DNA of 15,029 nucleotides. Source: an uncultured Collinsella sp. GTDB lineage: Bacteria; Actinomycetota; Coriobacteriia; Coriobacteriales; Coriobacteriaceae. The DNA lies in contig USAY01000038.1 in the NCBI GenBank assembly GCA_900552755.1, forward strand, positions 1 to 15,029. The letters are read 5' to 3'. The notes under the pieces are model-generated. The model saw only the letters and a list, made by a program, of their open reading frames with translations, ran no database searches and was not told where the DNA came from. The position numbers and the translations under genes were made by a program. This document shows positions 12,937-15,029 of the stretch, one piece after another. How positions within the stretch are numbered: position 1 is the first letter of the stretch; each line of letters starts with the position of its first letter.

Positions 12937-13371
12937 ATGGGAATGACTGGTGCATACGAGCGCAATCTCGATGCAAAAGGTCGTCTGTCCCTGCCTGCAC
13001 CCCTTCGCGAGGAACTTGGAGAGCACGTTCGCGTGTTCAAAGCCCTGGATGTCGATGCTCTGTACGTGTTCTCTGCCGAGGCCTTCGATAAGTGGGTCGA
13101 AGGACTCTTCGCGGGTCGTGAGGGCCACGAGGGTTTTAACCCGCGTGACATTAACGACCAGAAGCTCATGAGGGCGATCAACAAGCGCACCACGTCGATG
13201 GACGTGGACGGCGCCGGTCGTATCGGTCTTTCCGAGTCTCTCCGCAAGCAGGCGAACCTCGACCGCGAGGTCACGGTTGTGGGCAACTACGACCACCTTG
13301 AGGTTTGGGATCGCGCCGCGGCCGATGAGGACGATGACGATGAGGCCCTGCTGGACCTCTTCTTCTCGTAA
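12937..13371 (+). CDS. mraZ: Transcriptional regulator MraZ
   Basis: An AbrB-like DNA-binding protein of 144 residues, normal length. It has the two family DxxxR motifs: D12-R16 in LDAKGRLSLP and D91-R95 in DGAGRIGL. It forms ring-shaped oligomers that bind repeats in front of the dcw cluster and usually repress it. The start is supported by SD GAGGGGAGG (12922-12930) and the conserved N-terminus GAYERNLDAKGR. An unusually acidic tail (ADEDDDDEALLDLF) ends the protein. First gene of the mraZ-rsmH-ftsL-ftsI order, 20 nt before rsmH. Candidate binding repeats lie at 12798-12852. Confidence 0.96.
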   Translation: MGMTGAYERNLDAKGRLSLPAPLREELGEHVRVFKALDVDALYVFSAEAFDKWVEGLFAGREGHEGFNPRDINDQKLMRAINKRTTSMDVDGAGRIGLSESLRKQANLDREVTVVGNYDHLEVWDRAAADEDDDDEALLDLFFS

Positions 13372-13391
13372 GGGCAAGGCACGGGTAACGG

Positions 13392-14357
13392 ATGGAGCGT
13401 GGGATCTTGACACAAGAATATCGGCATGAACCTGTCATGCTCGGCGAAGTGCTTGAGTCGCTGCGGCTAAAGAGCGGCTCCGTTGTCTGCGATTGCACCC
13501 TTGGCGGTGCCGGCCATTCGGTAAAGATGGCCGCGCAGGTGGGGGAGACGGGCCTTTTGCTCGGCGTCGATCAGGACGACATGGCCCTCGAGGCCGCTGG
13601 CGCCCGTCTGGACCGCGAGGTTCCCGGAGTTCCGCACCAGCTGCTGAAGGGCAACTTCGGCGACTTGGACGAGCTGCTTTGCTCGGCCGAGGTGCCCGGG
13701 GTCGATGGCTTCCTGTTCGATTTGGGCGTTTCGTCACCGCAACTCGATATCCCTGGCAGGGGCTTTTCGTATAACGAGGACGCCCCATTGGACATGCGGA
13801 TGGATCCGGGTAATAACACCTTAAACGCAGCTGAGGTCATCAACACCTATAACGAACACGACCTCGCCCGGATTCTACGCGTCTACGGCGAAGAGAAGTT
13901 TGCCTCGCAGATCGCGCGCGAGATCGTGCGCCGCCGCGAGCAAGAACCGATCGAAACCACCGGCCAATTTGTCGAGATCATCAAGGCGGGTATCCCGGCT
14001 GCCGCTCGTCGGCATGGCGGACACCCGGCCAAGAAAAGTTTCCAGGCCATTCGCATCGAGGTCAATCACGAGCTCGATGTGCTCGAACGAGGGCTTGATG
14101 CCGCCACCAGGTGGCTCAACCCGGGCGGACGTATCTGCGTCATCTCGTATCACTCGCTCGAGGACCGTATCGTAAAGAACCACTTTAAGGAGATGAGCCA
14201 GGGGTGCACGTGTCCGCCGGAGATTCCGGTGTGCGTGTGCGGCAACGTGCCGATACTCAAGGTCATCACCCGCAAACCCCTGGTTGCCCAACCCGATGAG
14301 GTTGCGCGCAACCCTCGGGCGAGATCAGCCAAGATCCGCGTGGCGCAGCGTCTGTAG
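13392..14357 (+). CDS. rsmH: 16S rRNA m4C1402 methyltransferase RsmH
   Basis: Uses S-adenosylmethionine to methylate N4 of C1402 in the ribosomal P site. The 321 residues fit the family. Visible features are HEPVMLGEVL near the start, the SAM motif DCTLGGAGH (34-42), GVDQD (58-62), FDLGVSSPQLD, and the C-terminal ISYHSLEDRIVKNHF with a cysteine cluster (CTCPPEIPVCVC). ATG 13392 has a poor ribosome site. TTG 13407 has GGAG (13394-13397) 9 nt upstream and would give a protein starting closer to the conserved YRHEPV block, so the true start may be 13407. Confidence 0.95.
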   Translation: MERGILTQEYRHEPVMLGEVLESLRLKSGSVVCDCTLGGAGHSVKMAAQVGETGLLLGVDQDDMALEAAGARLDREVPGVPHQLLKGNFGDLDELLCSAEVPGVDGFLFDLGVSSPQLDIPGRGFSYNEDAPLDMRMDPGNNTLNAAEVINTYNEHDLARILRVYGEEKFASQIAREIVRRREQEPIETTGQFVEIIKAGIPAAARRHGGHPAKKSFQAIRIEVNHELDVLERGLDAATRWLNPGGRICVISYHSLEDRIVKNHFKEMSQGCTCPPEIPVCVCGNVPILKVITRKPLVAQPDEVARNPRARSAKIRVAQRL

Positions 14358-14447
14358 ACGCGACCGCGCGATATTGGACCTCCCGCTCGTACCACAAACG
14401 AAGCTTAAACACACTACCAACGTACTCGGGATGGGAGGCGGCATATC

Positions 14448-14918
14448 ATGGGCTACAACACCTCAAACGCAGCACTCGCCTATGATATGAACGCCATGCC
14501 CGCCTACCGTGAGGCACCGCAGGCTCCCGTTGCTCCCCGCGAGCAGCGCACGCCGCGCTTTGATGTCTACACGGGCGCGGGCCGTCAGGCAAACCAGGCG
14601 GTAAGCCCGGTTTTCATGAGCGTTCTTAAAACGTTTTGCATCATTGCGGCCATCTTCATGGCGATCGGTGTCGCCCGCGTGGCGCTCGCCGGCGTTACGG
14701 CCCAGGTGCTCAACAGCAACGCCGCGCTTACCAACACGCTCGAGAAGGCGACCGACGAGAGCTCCGACCTGGAGGTCATGCATTCGGTCTATGGTGCCGA
14801 CACGCGCATTCGCGACCTTGCGGGTGCTTATGGCATGGTGGAGCCCAGCGAGAGCGTTACACTTGATTTTTCGCAGGATGCAGCCGCGGGCGCTAGCTCG
14901 ACCGCGACCGCTCAGTAA
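14448..14918 (+). CDS. FtsL-like cell division membrane protein
   Basis: A bitopic protein of 156 residues: a proline- and arginine-containing cytoplasmic tail (1-58), one transmembrane segment (about 62-84, FCIIAAIFMAIGVARVALAG), then an extracytoplasmic helical region (85-125, NSNAALTNTLEKATDESSDL) and the FtsL-type ending RIRDLAGAYGMVEP. The tail is Ser/Ala/Thr rich. FtsL pairs with FtsB/DivIC and helps activate FtsWI. Assignment rests on topology, the GMVEP motif and position between rsmH and probable ftsI, as FtsL sequences are poorly conserved. SD GGGAGG precedes ATG 14448. The 90-nt gap after rsmH shows no terminator. Confidence 0.82.
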   Translation: MGYNTSNAALAYDMNAMPAYREAPQAPVAPREQRTPRFDVYTGAGRQANQAVSPVFMSVLKTFCIIAAIFMAIGVARVALAGVTAQVLNSNAALTNTLEKATDESSDLEVMHSVYGADTRIRDLAGAYGMVEPSESVTLDFSQDAAAGASSTATAQ

Positions 14919-14935
14919 CAAGACGGTAGCTGAGT

Positions 14936-15029
14936 ATGACAAATGACTATCGCCGCGGCTCCGACGGGGGTCGCGGTTCTGGACGTCCCTCATCGCGGGG
15001 ACGTTCTGGTTATCAAGGAACGGGTCGGC
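14936..15029 (+). CDS. N-terminus of probable FtsI/penicillin-binding protein (partial)
   Basis: Open from ATG 14936 to the window edge (31 codons). It encodes an Arg/Gly/Ser-rich polar start (MTNDYRRGSDGGRGSG) as expected for the cytoplasmic tail of an actinobacterial FtsI, before its transmembrane segment. Gene order (after ftsL) is the main support. No catalytic motif lies within the window. A competing ATG at 14943 in another frame is also open to the edge, and neither start has a strong SD. Confidence 0.5.
   Translation, partial: MTNDYRRGSDGGRGSGRPSSRGRSGYQGTGR

Noticed and set aside
12533..13091. Open frames in the G-rich xerD-mraZ gap and a 374-codon minus-strand frame at 11876-13000.
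   Set aside because: Composition is driven by G-tracts and palindromes; they overlap xerD or mraZ, and the promoter elements seen there fit non-coding DNA better.

Overview
The window looks like a chromosomal segment of a gut Coriobacteriia actinobacterium, most likely Collinsella or a close relative. This is inferred from the moderately high G+C, the strong preference for C- or G-ending codons, the catabolic arginine deiminase genes and the gene content. No 16S rRNA or other marker in the window proves it. All recognised genes lie on the + strand.

Positions 1-7084 hold an arginine catabolism locus: arginine deiminase copy 1 (arcA1), a fold-type-I PLP aminotransferase (arcT-like), arginine deiminase copy 2 (arcA2), ornithine carbamoyltransferase (arcB), and a YfcC/DcuC-family membrane carrier that probably exchanges arginine and ornithine (arcD-like). 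ArcA makes citrulline and ammonia from arginine. ArcB splits citrulline to ornithine and carbamoyl phosphate. The carrier would export ornithine in exchange for arginine. Carbamate kinase (arcC), the ATP-yielding step, is absent from the window. The two arcA copies are a perfect direct repeat of 1,267 bp that starts in the leader and ends one base after the stop codon, with the aminotransferase between them. The AT-rich 550-bp region before arcA2 carries ArgR/AhrC-like boxes and a series of TGAA-type half-sites with recurring 21-bp spacing.

Positions 7085-7613 are non-coding and unusually rich in inverted repeats: a cluster of mutually exclusive stems, a G+C-rich terminator-like hairpin, a 98-nt long hairpin and a separate 26-bp-arm inverted repeat. 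Positions 7614-9095 encode a DUF1846/UPF0371 protein, and 9352-9690 a small winged-helix protein of unknown role.

Positions 9782-12474 hold pyrG (CTP synthase) followed after 2 nt by xerD (tyrosine recombinase). The pyrG leader may start in a C-run that forms the 5' arm of a hairpin. The xerD gene ends in a 19-bp perfect inverted repeat followed by a T-run.

Positions 12937-15029 are the start of the division/cell-wall (dcw) cluster: mraZ, rsmH, an FtsL-like gene and the first codons of a probable ftsI. Its promoter region is crowded. It carries an NrdR-box-like palindrome with a weaker second site 41 bp downstream, a five-tract G-quadruplex motif, 10-bp-phased TGGGG repeats resembling MraZ sites, a good sigma-70 promoter and twin GGGGYGGTTCCCC palindromes. 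The most notable items are the perfect arcA duplication around an aminotransferase, the NrdR-like and quadruplex signals in front of mraZ, and the structured 7085-7506 region.
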